A stretch of 64,000 nt of DNA, from positions 1-64,000 of the forward strand of contig NZ_VCRA01000005.1 in assembly GCF_005938385.1 (NCBI RefSeq), written 5' to 3'. This stretch comes from Paenibacillus mesophilus. GTDB taxonomy: Bacteria; Bacillota; Bacilli; Paenibacillales; NBRC-103111. Shown piece by piece: positions 17,140-24,502 of this stretch. Positions within the stretch are counted from its first letter, which is position 1. Each line of letters begins with the position of its first letter. The translations under genes and the position numbers were made by a program. The notes beneath the pieces were generated by a model that saw only the letters and a list, made by a program, of their open reading frames with translations, was not told where the DNA came from and searched no databases.

Positions 17140-18381
17140 TCATTCGACAGAAGCATTCGCCAGCGCTCCCGCGACGATCTTCCCTGCGAATAATACCGCT
17201 TCGCGGCCCGCCCTGCGCGCCACCGCCTCCGCAGAGCATGAAGCCCGGACGAATACTGCGTCGGCCGCGTCTCCGACGGCTGGCCATACCCTCAGGCCAT
17301 CCGCGTTCAGCGGTGTGACTCCCCCGGTGATGAAGCCGAGCGATTCTTCTAGCGAACGCTCGTCCACGAACCGGTACAGCTCGGCGAGCCTTCCCGCCTT
17401 CTCGAGACAGTCGCCGGTACCGAACGGAGACCAATGGTCGGTTATGCTGTCGTTGCCGAGCTCGACGCGGACGCCTTTGCTGCTCATCATCGGAATCGGC
17501 ATGATCGTGCCTCCGAACGGAACAGTCGAGGTGACGGAGATGCCGAGTCCGGCGAACCGCTCCGCTAGCTCGGCGGCAGCGGTCCCGTCGCCCGCAAAGC
17601 CGAAGGCGTGGCTGGCCGTGACGCGGCCATGCCAACCCGCATCCTCCGTCAGATCGGCGAGCCGGTGCATCGTGGCGATACCGGCTTCGCCGCGGTCATG
17701 AATATGGATATCGACTCCCGCATTCGCTTCAGCGGCGATGTCCATGATCGTTTGCAGCGACTTCCCGATGTCCCCGTCGACGGACGACGGGTCTACGCCG
17801 CCGACATGGGTGGCGCCGTACTTCATCGCCTCCCGGACAAGCCCTACCGCATCCGAGCGAAGCAGGCCGTGCTGCGGGAAGGCGACGACCTCGGCCGACA
17901 GCTTACCCTCGAAGGCGGCCAGCGCCCGCACCGTCGCTTCGAGATTTTGCAGGCCGACAACCGGATCGATATTGCAATGAGTCCGCACATGGGTGGAGCC
18001 GTAGCCGAGCAGCATTTGCAGCATATTCTCCGCACGCTCTTGCGCCGTCGGCAGCAATTTCGGCAGCAGCTCGCGCTCCTCCGCGATTCTTCCGAAAATG
18101 CCGGAGACGGGACGCACCGCTTGCCACGGACCGCTGTAATATGTTTTATCGATATGAATATGCATTTCCTTGAAGGCCGGCAGCATCAGCAGTCCGGCTG
18201 CATCCAGCCGCGGAAGGCCGTCCGCGGGCTCGCCGCCGCTCGCGGGTACGATAGCGGCAATACGGCCGTTATCCACGAGAACATGGCAAAGCTCCGTCTC
18301 AGTTCCGACAATGTCGCCTTCCTCGCGGCAATAGCCGCTTTCCAGGCGGGCGTTCGTGAGCCAATACACCGAATGCGTCAT
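17140..18381 (-). CDS. Cytosine-deaminase-like amidohydrolase
   Basis: A 413-aa metal-dependent hydrolase of the CodA-like group. The metal-site motifs are PAFKEMHIHIDKTYY, THVRTHCNIDP, FPQHGLL, DIHIHDRGE, SHAFGFAG and GNDSITDHWSPFG. The start MTHSVYWLTN at 18381 lies four bases after the TGA of the upstream amidohydrolase, with GAGAGG inside that gene, so the two are probably translationally coupled; the longer frame to 18546 only shadows the neighbour. Members deaminate cytosine or related ring amides. It is about half identical by eye to the upstream paralogue. Confidence 0.85.
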   Translation of the reverse strand: MTHSVYWLTNARLESGYCREEGDIVGTETELCHVLVDNGRIAAIVPASGGEPADGLPRLDAAGLLMLPAFKEMHIHIDKTYYSGPWQAVRPVSGIFGRIAEERELLPKLLPTAQERAENMLQMLLGYGSTHVRTHCNIDPVVGLQNLEATVRALAAFEGKLSAEVVAFPQHGLLRSDAVGLVREAMKYGATHVGGVDPSSVDGDIGKSLQTIMDIAAEANAGVDIHIHDRGEAGIATMHRLADLTEDAGWHGRVTASHAFGFAGDGTAAAELAERFAGLGISVTSTVPFGGTIMPIPMMSSKGVRVELGNDSITDHWSPFGTGDCLEKAGRLAELYRFVDERSLEESLGFITGGVTPLNADGLRVWPAVGDAADAVFVRASCSAEAVARRAGREAVLFAGKIVAGALANASVE

Positions 18382-18385
18382 CCCA

Positions 18386-19629
18386 TCACCCTCTCTCCAG
18401 CGATCCCGACACGACCGCTCCTTTGTACATAACTGCCGGACGATTCGCTCTCCGGGCGACCGCCTCAGCCGAGCAGGACGCCTCGGCAAACACGATGCTC
18501 GCTTCGTCGCCCGGCTGCGGCCACACCCGCTGCCCGTCCTTCGCAAGCGGCGTACGGCCTCCCGTAATGAAGCCTAGCGTTTCGGAGAGCGCCGGCTCCG
18601 TGCCTCTTCCGAAACGCTCCGCAAGCCGTCCGGCCCTCTCGAGAATGTCGCCGTTTCCGAAGGGCGACCACGAATCGAAAATGTTGTCGCAGCCGACCGC
18701 AACCTGTACCCCTCTAGCGTGAAGAAACGGGACCGGCGGTATGGAACGACCGAGCGGTACACTTGTAATGATCGTGATGCCGAGCCCGGCGAGCTGCTTC
18801 GCTATGTCTTCTGCTTCCTGCCCGGCCATATCGGCGAGCGCGAACGCATGGCTGATCGAGACGCGACCCTGCCAACCCGCCTCCTCCGTCAATTGCGCCA
18901 GCCGTCTGATCGTATCCAGCCCGGGGCGCCCCCCGTCGTGCAGGTGCAAGTCGACATCGGCATTCGCTTCTACGGCCAGCTCCATCGTCGTTTGTAGCGA
19001 TCGCTCCATATCGCCGTCGACGGCGTGCGGATCAACGCCTCCGACCAGACCGCAGCCCTGGCGTAGAGCCTCCCTAACGAGCCCGGATAAGTTTGTGCGT
19101 AGCAGCCCATGCTGCGGAAACGCAACGATTTCGTACGACAATTTGCCGTCGAAGGCAGCCAGCGCCTCCTGCACCGCCTCCAGGTGACGAAGCCCGGCTT
19201 CCGGGTACAAGTCCACATGCGTACGGACATGCGTCGAGCCGGAGTGGAGCAGGATGCCGAGCAGCGTCTCGGCGCGCTCCTTCATCGAGGTTGCCAGCCG
19301 CGGCAGCGTGTTTTTTCGATATCGAACCGCTCGAATATCGAAGCGACGGGTCGAACGGGACGCCACCGGTCGCCGAGCAGCGTTTTGTCCAGATGGCAGT
19401 GCTTCTCTACAAATGAGGGCAGCGCGAGCCGGCCGTGCGCTTCCAGAACGGGCAAATTTGCACCTGCACCCGCTTCGGTAAGCGGTTCGTTTTCGGTCGC
19501 AATCTCCGTTATCGTCCCGTTTTCGATCCGCAGATTGAAGAAGCCGGTATTCGTTCCAACAATAGCACCGTCCTCGATCACATGTCCCGTCTCGAGGCGC
19601 ACCTGTTTCAGCCAATAAGCTTGATGCAT
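18386..19629 (-). pseudogene. Frameshifted cytosine-deaminase-like amidohydrolase
   Basis: A paralogue of the next gene, interrupted by one frameshift. The N-terminal part (MHQAYWLKQVRLETG, HCHLDKTLLGDRWRPVRP, FERFDIEK) is in one frame from the ATG at 19629, with GGGAGG eight bases upstream. The rest (NTLPRLATSMKERAE onward, with HVRTHVDLYPE, PQHGLL, DLHLHDGG, SHAFAL, CDNIFDSWSPFG) is in another. The switch falls in a run of six A on the coding strand (19311-19316) where seven would restore the frame. It may be a real mutation, a phase-variable tract, slippage or a sequencing error. All catalytic motifs are otherwise kept. Confidence 0.85.
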
Positions 19630-19877
19630 ATGGTTTCCCTCCCGATCTATCGTTTATTTATTCCGCCGGTTCCATGTGGTTTTCCGGTCATGCATGCTGT
19701 CTAATTGTATGTTACCATTGCGGAATGTATAGGAATAATATTAATAAAATTGTGCATTCATATGTTTTTCATATGATGAATGAACAAGAAACAAAAATAA
19801 AGGTAAGCACCTGTTGAAACTATTTTCTAAACAAAACAAATATACAAATAGAGGACGGTACAAAGGAGGTAGTGCGG

Positions 19878-20192
19878 TTGGGCGAGCTGCGCCTTATCAA
19901 GAAAATCCGGCGAAGCGGCGACCGCGCCGCCACCGATGAACTGGTGCGGCATTATTACGACGAGATTTACTGCTTTGTGAGAAAACAAATCTCAAACGCG
20001 GACGTCGCCTTGGACCTGACACATGAAATCTTTATCTCCGTGCTCAGGACAATCGGACATTACGATGCAAGGAGAGGCGCTCATTTCCGAACATGGCTGT
20101 ACCGGATTGCCGCCAATAAGGTTGTGGACTGGTTCCGCTCGCGCGCCTACCGCGTTATGGCCCGGAGCGTCAGCCCGAGCCTGGAGGGATGA
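19878..20192 (+). pseudogene. Truncated ECF sigma factor (region 2 only)
   Basis: The frame begins at TTG (19878), with AAAGGAGG eight bases upstream, and gives about 104 residues. ELVRHYYDEIYCFVRKQI, DLTHEIFISVL and FRTWLYRIAANKVVDWFR are region 2 of an ECF sigma factor (-10 binding and core binding). Region 4 is absent: after about residue 90 the frame ends in unrelated sequence. An intact ECF factor would have about 170-190 residues. It overlaps the next frame by ATGA, as if an internal deletion joined the two genes. Confidence 0.7.
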
Positions 20193-20524
20193 CACGGTAT
20201 AAGGCTGAAGATGCGAGGTGGGAGATTGCAGGAATGATCGTTGTTCTAAGCGTCGGCGCGGGATGTTTCGCCTTTATCCTTGCGCGGTTCAGTACGAATG
20301 TGGTGACGATGCTGATTAAAACGGTTCCCGTCGGCGTTGCGGTTGCGGGGATAGCCGTACTTTCGGTAAACATGGCCTTATCGTATAACAACGTCGTTTT
20401 CAGTGCTATCTTCCGTGGCAAACTGGACGCACCCGAAATTCTCGTATGCGCATCTGTTGCGGTTATCGGTATGATTGGAGCCACAGTTGTCGCCAAGCGG
20501 GAAAAGAGTGTGGTCGTCTCGTAG
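20189..20524 (+). CDS. Small membrane protein, possibly truncated anti-sigma or partner
   Basis: About 111 aa with three or four hydrophobic helices (IAGMIVVLSVGAGCFAFIL, VAVAGIAVLSV, ILVCASVAVIGMIGATVVA) and a basic C-terminus. The ATG overlaps the stop of the truncated sigma frame, and GGAGGG abuts it too closely for normal initiation. That suggests the 5' part was lost together with sigma region 4. Genes following ECF factors often encode membrane-bound regulators, so an anti-sigma role for the intact ancestor is plausible but unproven. Confidence 0.4.
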   Translation: MTRYKAEDARWEIAGMIVVLSVGAGCFAFILARFSTNVVTMLIKTVPVGVAVAGIAVLSVNMALSYNNVVFSAIFRGKLDAPEILVCASVAVIGMIGATVVAKREKSVVVS

Positions 20525-20582
20525 GAACTATTGCGAATGTGCAGCTGCTATCAAGTGTAGCTTGTGGAGTTATCCTGCCGCC

Positions 20583-21491
20583 CTATTTGCGACTCGAATC
20601 TCCATGTTCGCCGCCAACGCTCTCGCTTTGCAGCAGTGCGATGAAGTTTTGCGCCGCTTTGGATAGCTCGTGGTCCTTCAGCCAGATAAGCACGGAGGAT
20701 GCCGCTAAGGTAGAGCCTTCGATCTCGTACGCTTGTACGTCGTAGCCGCGATGTACGCGCAGCGTGGTTTCGGGGACGATCGTCGCGGCAAAATCGGCCG
20801 ATACGAGTTCAAGCAGCATGGCGATATCCGAGCATTCGCAGATGACATTCGGCTGCAGACGCCTTCGCGAAAACTCCTCCACGATCATCTGGTATACGCC
20901 AAGTCCGGCTGTGCTCGGCAGGACGAGCGGATGGCCGGCAAGCTGCTCGAACGTCACTTTTCCATGCACCGCTTTGCCGCTTCCGGCCGTAACGAAATAA
21001 AACGGCTCGGTTCGCAGATGCATGATCGAGAACTCGCCGAGCTCGAGCGGGAAGCGGACAAGGGCCAGCTCGATCGCCCGCTCTTTCACCATTTTGCATA
21101 GCTGTGCCGATTCGTTTTGCTGAATTTTGTACGTAATTCTCGGATACCGCTCGCGAAAAACCCTCAGCAGATTCGGCAGCCGTTCGTCGGACAGCGTATT
21201 GACCCCGATCGTCAATTGCCCGCTCAGCCCGTTTCCGGTATCCTTCACCTCGATTTGCGACTCTTCCATTAGCTTCACGATGCTGATCGCCCGCTTGTAC
21301 AAAATCGTCCCCGCCCGCGTCAGCTCGAACTGCTTGCCGCTGCGCTCGACCAGTCTTACGCCCAACTCCCGCTCCATCAAGCGAAGCTGCTGGCTAAGGG
21401 GCGGCTGGGCGATATGAAGCCTTCGGGCCGCGGCCGTAATTTGCCGTTCTTCCGCAATTGCGATAAAGTAGCGGAGCTGTCGTATATCCAT
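20583..21491 (-). CDS. LysR family transcriptional regulator
   Basis: A 302-aa regulator. The start MDIRQLRYFIAIAEE at 21491 follows AAGGAG. ITAAARRLHIAQPPLSQQLRLMERELG is the classical LysR winged helix-turn-helix, and residues about 90-300 are the periplasmic-binding-like effector domain (LSGQLTIGVNTLSDERLP). It lies on the same strand as, and about 950 bases upstream of, the amidohydrolase/MFS operon, separated by the sigma remnant. It is a reasonable candidate to control that operon, but no target is shown. Confidence 0.9.
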   Translation of the reverse strand: MDIRQLRYFIAIAEERQITAAARRLHIAQPPLSQQLRLMERELGVRLVERSGKQFELTRAGTILYKRAISIVKLMEESQIEVKDTGNGLSGQLTIGVNTLSDERLPNLLRVFRERYPRITYKIQQNESAQLCKMVKERAIELALVRFPLELGEFSIMHLRTEPFYFVTAGSGKAVHGKVTFEQLAGHPLVLPSTAGLGVYQMIVEEFSRRRLQPNVICECSDIAMLLELVSADFAATIVPETTLRVHRGYDVQAYEIEGSTLAASSVLIWLKDHELSKAAQNFIALLQSESVGGEHGDSSRK

Positions 21492-21854
21492 TCGCGCACT
21501 ACTCCTTGGGTGCCATACGTTAAAAGTATGGAAATTTACCTTCATTGATGTTTAACATATACGCTATCGTAGCATATGCGCTGTGCAAGCGGAAGGCCGT
21601 AGCTGCGTTTGCGCGTAGCCCCGCTGGGACCCAATAAGTTCGGGCTTACCGGCCTACTAACACCCATGATCCTTTCCAAAGCCGGATCATATAAACGAGG
21701 CTTACGGAAGCTGCGGCCGTAACTCCAACCTTCCGCAACCGTGGACTGGCGAATCGATGCGGCTCCGTGTCGCAGATAAGCGAGCAGCTGTCCGATCGGC
21801 AGCGAAGTAAATCGACGGTTCCTTGCTACAGTGGCAGTAATCACAATGATAACC
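21492..21854. other. Unassigned sequence next to the intron remnant
   Basis: A minus-strand frame of 113 codons crosses this stretch (21542-21883). It contains YGRSFRKPRLYDPALERIM and looks partly coding, but it has no ribosome binding site and no family I recognise. It may be further intron DNA or the rest of the interrupted gene. The last 50 bases hold the upstream region of the LysR gene. Confidence 0.25.
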
Positions 21855-22318
21855 TTACGGATCAATGATTCTGCACTCTTCAAGGTAGAGGGATCTTTGG
21901 AGTTCTCGAATTTTTACTTGGGTGTAGTTAGCAGATTTCACTGCATTCACCCGCTCTTACCTCCATCGATACCCGTGAACAAAGCAAGGGTGCTTTCCTC
22001 CCCCAGGTTGTGTTGTCCTGGGTTCACAGGTACTTCCACCCTCTCCGACTCCCTTCCCGCCGCTACCCATTTCACCCTTCGGGCTTATAGGTTCGCGCTT
22101 TACGACGCTGTCGTGCTAGGTAAGATCTCCCTAGTTCCAGTCATAACTGTGGCTGCATGCCGATCCCCATACACCGGAAGGTTCATCCGCGCTGCTTCTC
22201 CAAAGTCCTTCACGCGTACCGTGGCCTTCGCCATTCAATACAAAGCTCGGCTCCCTCTTGTCCCTTTCGGGTTCGATATGACGATGCGGCAGGATTCACT
22301 TTATGCTCAAATAAACAC
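21855..22318 (-). mobile_element. Group II intron remnant (5' RNA part and start of reverse transcriptase)
   Basis: Read on the minus strand, 460 bases of GC-rich, structure-prone sequence without a reading frame begin with GTGTTTATTTG at 22318 and contain phrases such as CTATAAGCCCGAAGGGTG and CCCAGGACAACACAACCTGGG. It leads into a frame from GTG at 21950 reading VNAVKSANYTQVKIRELQRS, which resembles the N-terminus of group II intron reverse transcriptases, then TAA at 21855-21857. The polymerase body and domains V/VI are not seen, so it is a degenerate 5' fragment. The classification rests on recognition of these features. Confidence 0.5.
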
Positions 22319-22319
22319 C

Positions 22320-22346
22320 TGAGTCGGCCGAAATAAACAGTTTCAT
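22320..22346 (-). pseudogene. First nine codons of an interrupted M55-like gene
   Basis: An ATG at 22346, preceded by GAGGAGG, starts MKLFISADS, which matches the opening of M55 D-aminopeptidases (MK-F-I-AD/TD-EG). The next bases are the 5' end of the intron-like sequence, and the frame stops after seven more codons. No continuation was found on the far side. Confidence 0.4.
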
Positions 22347-22376
22347 ATGGTCCTTTCCTCCTCTAATTTACTTTGT

Positions 22377-22830
22377 TCAGCTGCCTCGAACGGATGAGCA
22401 GCCGACTTCCCAATCCCGGATTAATCGGACCGGCAGCTGCTCCTCGCCAGAGTTAACCGTAAATAAATCTTTGACCAAACAAATTTCTCCCGGCCATTGG
22501 TTGCGAATTGAGGAGATAACATGCCATAAAGATGTTCGCCGTGGATATAAGACCGCCATTCGGGATGCTCCCCCCTACAAAGCGGGAGCAGGCTTATTCC
22601 ATCTACAATCTTAGGGGACGGCACGTCCACCGCGTGAAGCAACGTCGGCATAATATCCTGCAGTTCTATTACCTCATTGACCCGGATCCCTCCTTGCAAG
22701 GCATTGATCAGGCGGGGCCGATCTGGTCGTCAATATGGGTGATCAGCGCATAAAAGGCCGCTCGTGCATGGTGCGGCGGATATAGCGGCGAATGAGGGTG
22801 GACGAATGAGGTCCATAAAGTCGAGCAGGT
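22377..22830 (-). pseudogene. Decayed sulfatase fragment
   Basis: Pieces in different frames read VHPHSPLYPPHHARAAFYAL, ITHIDDQIG, then VIELQDIMPTLLHAVDVPSP, GISLLPLCRGEHPEW and SYIHGEHLYGML. This is the back half of an arylsulfatase-family enzyme. Relative to the family the stretch between IDDQIG and VIELQDIMPTLL is largely deleted, and at least two frameshifts are present. The N-terminal active-site Cys/Ser motif is missing. It would have preceded the interrupted M55-like gene in a leftward operon. Confidence 0.75.
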
Positions 22831-22902
22831 GGCCAAGCCTGCAGAAGTATACGACAACATCGCCTCAAACCTTGACACGGAAGGAGGAAGGAAGAAGAAG
22901 GC

Positions 22903-22940
22903 AAGGACTGGAAGCCTGCTTTAAGGCTGTTCCAGTCCTT
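22903..22940. terminator. Strong terminator hairpin
   Basis: AAGGACTGGAA (22903-22913) pairs perfectly with TTCCAGTCCTT (22930-22940), and an inner GCCT/AGGC extends the structure. On the plus strand CTTTGTTTTC follows. On the minus strand it lies just past the M55 gene, so it probably serves that transcript. Confidence 0.75.
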
Positions 22941-22997
22941 CTTTGTTTTCTTGAAGCTGCATATCCCTGTTAGGGAGATCGTGAGCTAGCATTTCCG

Positions 22998-23774
22998 TCA
23001 AAAAGGCAGCTTGCTTAAATCGTCCGTTTCAATAGTGTACGTTTGTTCGTCGATAAACTTTAAATGCGGCCGCTTCGCCATCCATTCCTTGCCGATTGGA
23101 GCCAAGTTCCGGGCTTCAAACCGGTACGGAGGCTTGATCGCTGCAAAAGGCGGTATTTCCCCGATCCGGCACATCGCCCGAATCGTCCCTTCCTTAATGC
23201 GCGCGCACGACTCCGCTTTATCGAGATGAATCGCGCTCTCTACGCCTTTTCCATACTTGGTTACAACCGTCTCGATTTCCGGTATAAACATTTTCGCCTC
23301 CAATGCCGCCTTGTCGTCGCCCGCCAGAAATATCGTCGGAACGGATTGCGTGCCGGCGACTAACGCCCGCGCCCCGAATTCGCCGATAAACACGCCGTTG
23401 AGACGATAGTACATCACTTCAGTCGTGTACGTATGATTGAGTGGAGCGTCGATCGTACCGGCCATCGCATGTTGGCCTACAACCAGCATGGCCGTATATC
23501 CCTCAAGCCGGTAATAGGGCTTCGATGGCGGAGTTCTCCCGATATAGTTGACGTCGACGTCGATCAGCTCCTCTGGCAAAATTCCGCCGTTCCCATGCCC
23601 GTCCCAAATATCGATTACGGCGTCGGGATAAACGGTGCGAATCCCTTCCACGCAAGCGTTGACTTCATGCGTAAGCTGTCTCATGGAACTTTCTTTCATC
23701 GAGCCCTTTCTCGTCTGGGTGAACAAATCCGTTCCCGCAACTCCTTCTAGATCGGTCAATATGAAAAATTTCAT
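22998..23774 (-). CDS. M55 family metallopeptidase (D-aminopeptidase-like)
   Basis: A 258-aa cytoplasmic peptidase of the DppA type. The start MKFFILTDLEGVAG at 23774 has GGGGAGAG nine bases upstream; an earlier ATG at 23810 lacks one. The zinc-binding motifs are TDLEG, WDGHGNGG and VVGQHAMAG; LNHTYT follows. The family removes N-terminal D-residues from peptides, for example D-Ala peptides from the cell wall. It is preceded by a 355-base regulatory-looking spacer with an ATCACGCGCGTGAT palindrome. Confidence 0.88.
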   Translation of the reverse strand: MKFFILTDLEGVAGTDLFTQTRKGSMKESSMRQLTHEVNACVEGIRTVYPDAVIDIWDGHGNGGILPEELIDVDVNYIGRTPPSKPYYRLEGYTAMLVVGQHAMAGTIDAPLNHTYTTEVMYYRLNGVFIGEFGARALVAGTQSVPTIFLAGDDKAALEAKMFIPEIETVVTKYGKGVESAIHLDKAESCARIKEGTIRAMCRIGEIPPFAAIKPPYRFEARNLAPIGKEWMAKRPHLKFIDEQTYTIETDDLSKLPF

Positions 23775-24129
23775 CGTGTGGTCTCTCCCCAAAATATATT
23801 TTTGCGCCAACGGTTACTTTATTACAGCGGCGGCCAGCGCAGCGTCGGCTTTTTCCTACGTTTCCCGAAAGAAAAATCACGCGCGTGATTTTTATTGCGT
23901 AAATATACAAATATAATTTGTTTTTCTTTTGGGGAAGTAGTAATAACACCTCCTTACCTTTTCGTACAGTTTGCAAAAAAAATCACGCGGGTGCGGTATC
24001 CATTTAATTCAATATAGTAGTTAATTTTATTTGTGATGTCAATGACTATTTTGCAAGTGCTTTCACAAATGTTATCCGTTCAATGCGAGATGCACATGGC
24101 CGTAGATTCACGATCGACTAACTCATAAT
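23775..24129. promoter_or_regulatory. Upstream region with an ATCACGCGCGTGAT palindrome and a half-site
   Basis: A perfect 22-base palindrome at 23872-23893 is centred on ATCACGCGCGTGAT with five A and five T outside. A second AAAATCACGCGG sequence starts at 23978, with a weaker right half. The spacing of about 100 bases suggests a pair of operators for the M55 gene. The surrounding DNA is AT-rich. The LacI-type regulator remnant at 24130-24300 lies directly upstream and may be the lost repressor. Confidence 0.55.
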
Positions 24130-24300
24130 TTAACAATAAGTTTGTTGTACACACCCGTTCGCGTTGATCCGCTTCAATAGCAGCTCCGCCGCCTTCTCGT
24201 CGCCCTCGCTAAGCGGAAACCTCATCGATGCTGTGAAATCGTCACTTCGGCATACAGGTCGTCAAATCCGGCCACGGAACAGTCTTGCGGAATCGATACG
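24130..24300 (-). pseudogene. C-terminal remnant of a LacI-type repressor
   Basis: Frames joined across one shift read VSIPQDCSVAGFDDLYAEV and then RFPLSEGDEKAAELLLKRI, ending in TAA at 24130-24132. GFDD and the R-P-EG--AAELLL pattern are the last part of the LacI/GalR effector domain. The DNA-binding half and most of the sugar-binding domain are missing. Confidence 0.7.
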
Positions 24301-24339
24301 TTTTTTTTCGATATACGAAAAGCCAACCGCGATTATGCG

Positions 24340-24407
24340 CATATGTTTGTGTCGCAAAATCGTTATAAACATCTGTTTGTGTCGTGAAACTGCGACACAA
24401 ACAGATG
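24340..24407. repeat. Three CATCTGTTTGTGTCG units, two as a perfect inverted repeat
   Basis: CATATGTTTGTGTCG (24340-24354) is followed 30 bases later by CATCTGTTTGTGTCG (24370-24384) and, after an 8-base loop, by its exact complement CGACACAAACAGATG (24393-24407). The hairpin is 96 bases past the 3' end of the Tat gene and could end its transcript (TTTATAACG follows on the minus strand), but the extra direct copy is not explained by a terminator. Confidence 0.65.
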
Positions 24408-24502
24408 TGCTTCTTACGCGGGATCAGAACACCTGCTTGACTGCTCACGGAGCAAATTAGCATATAATTGCCTCGGAGCCGCCTATTCGTGGACGGCCAA
24501 GA

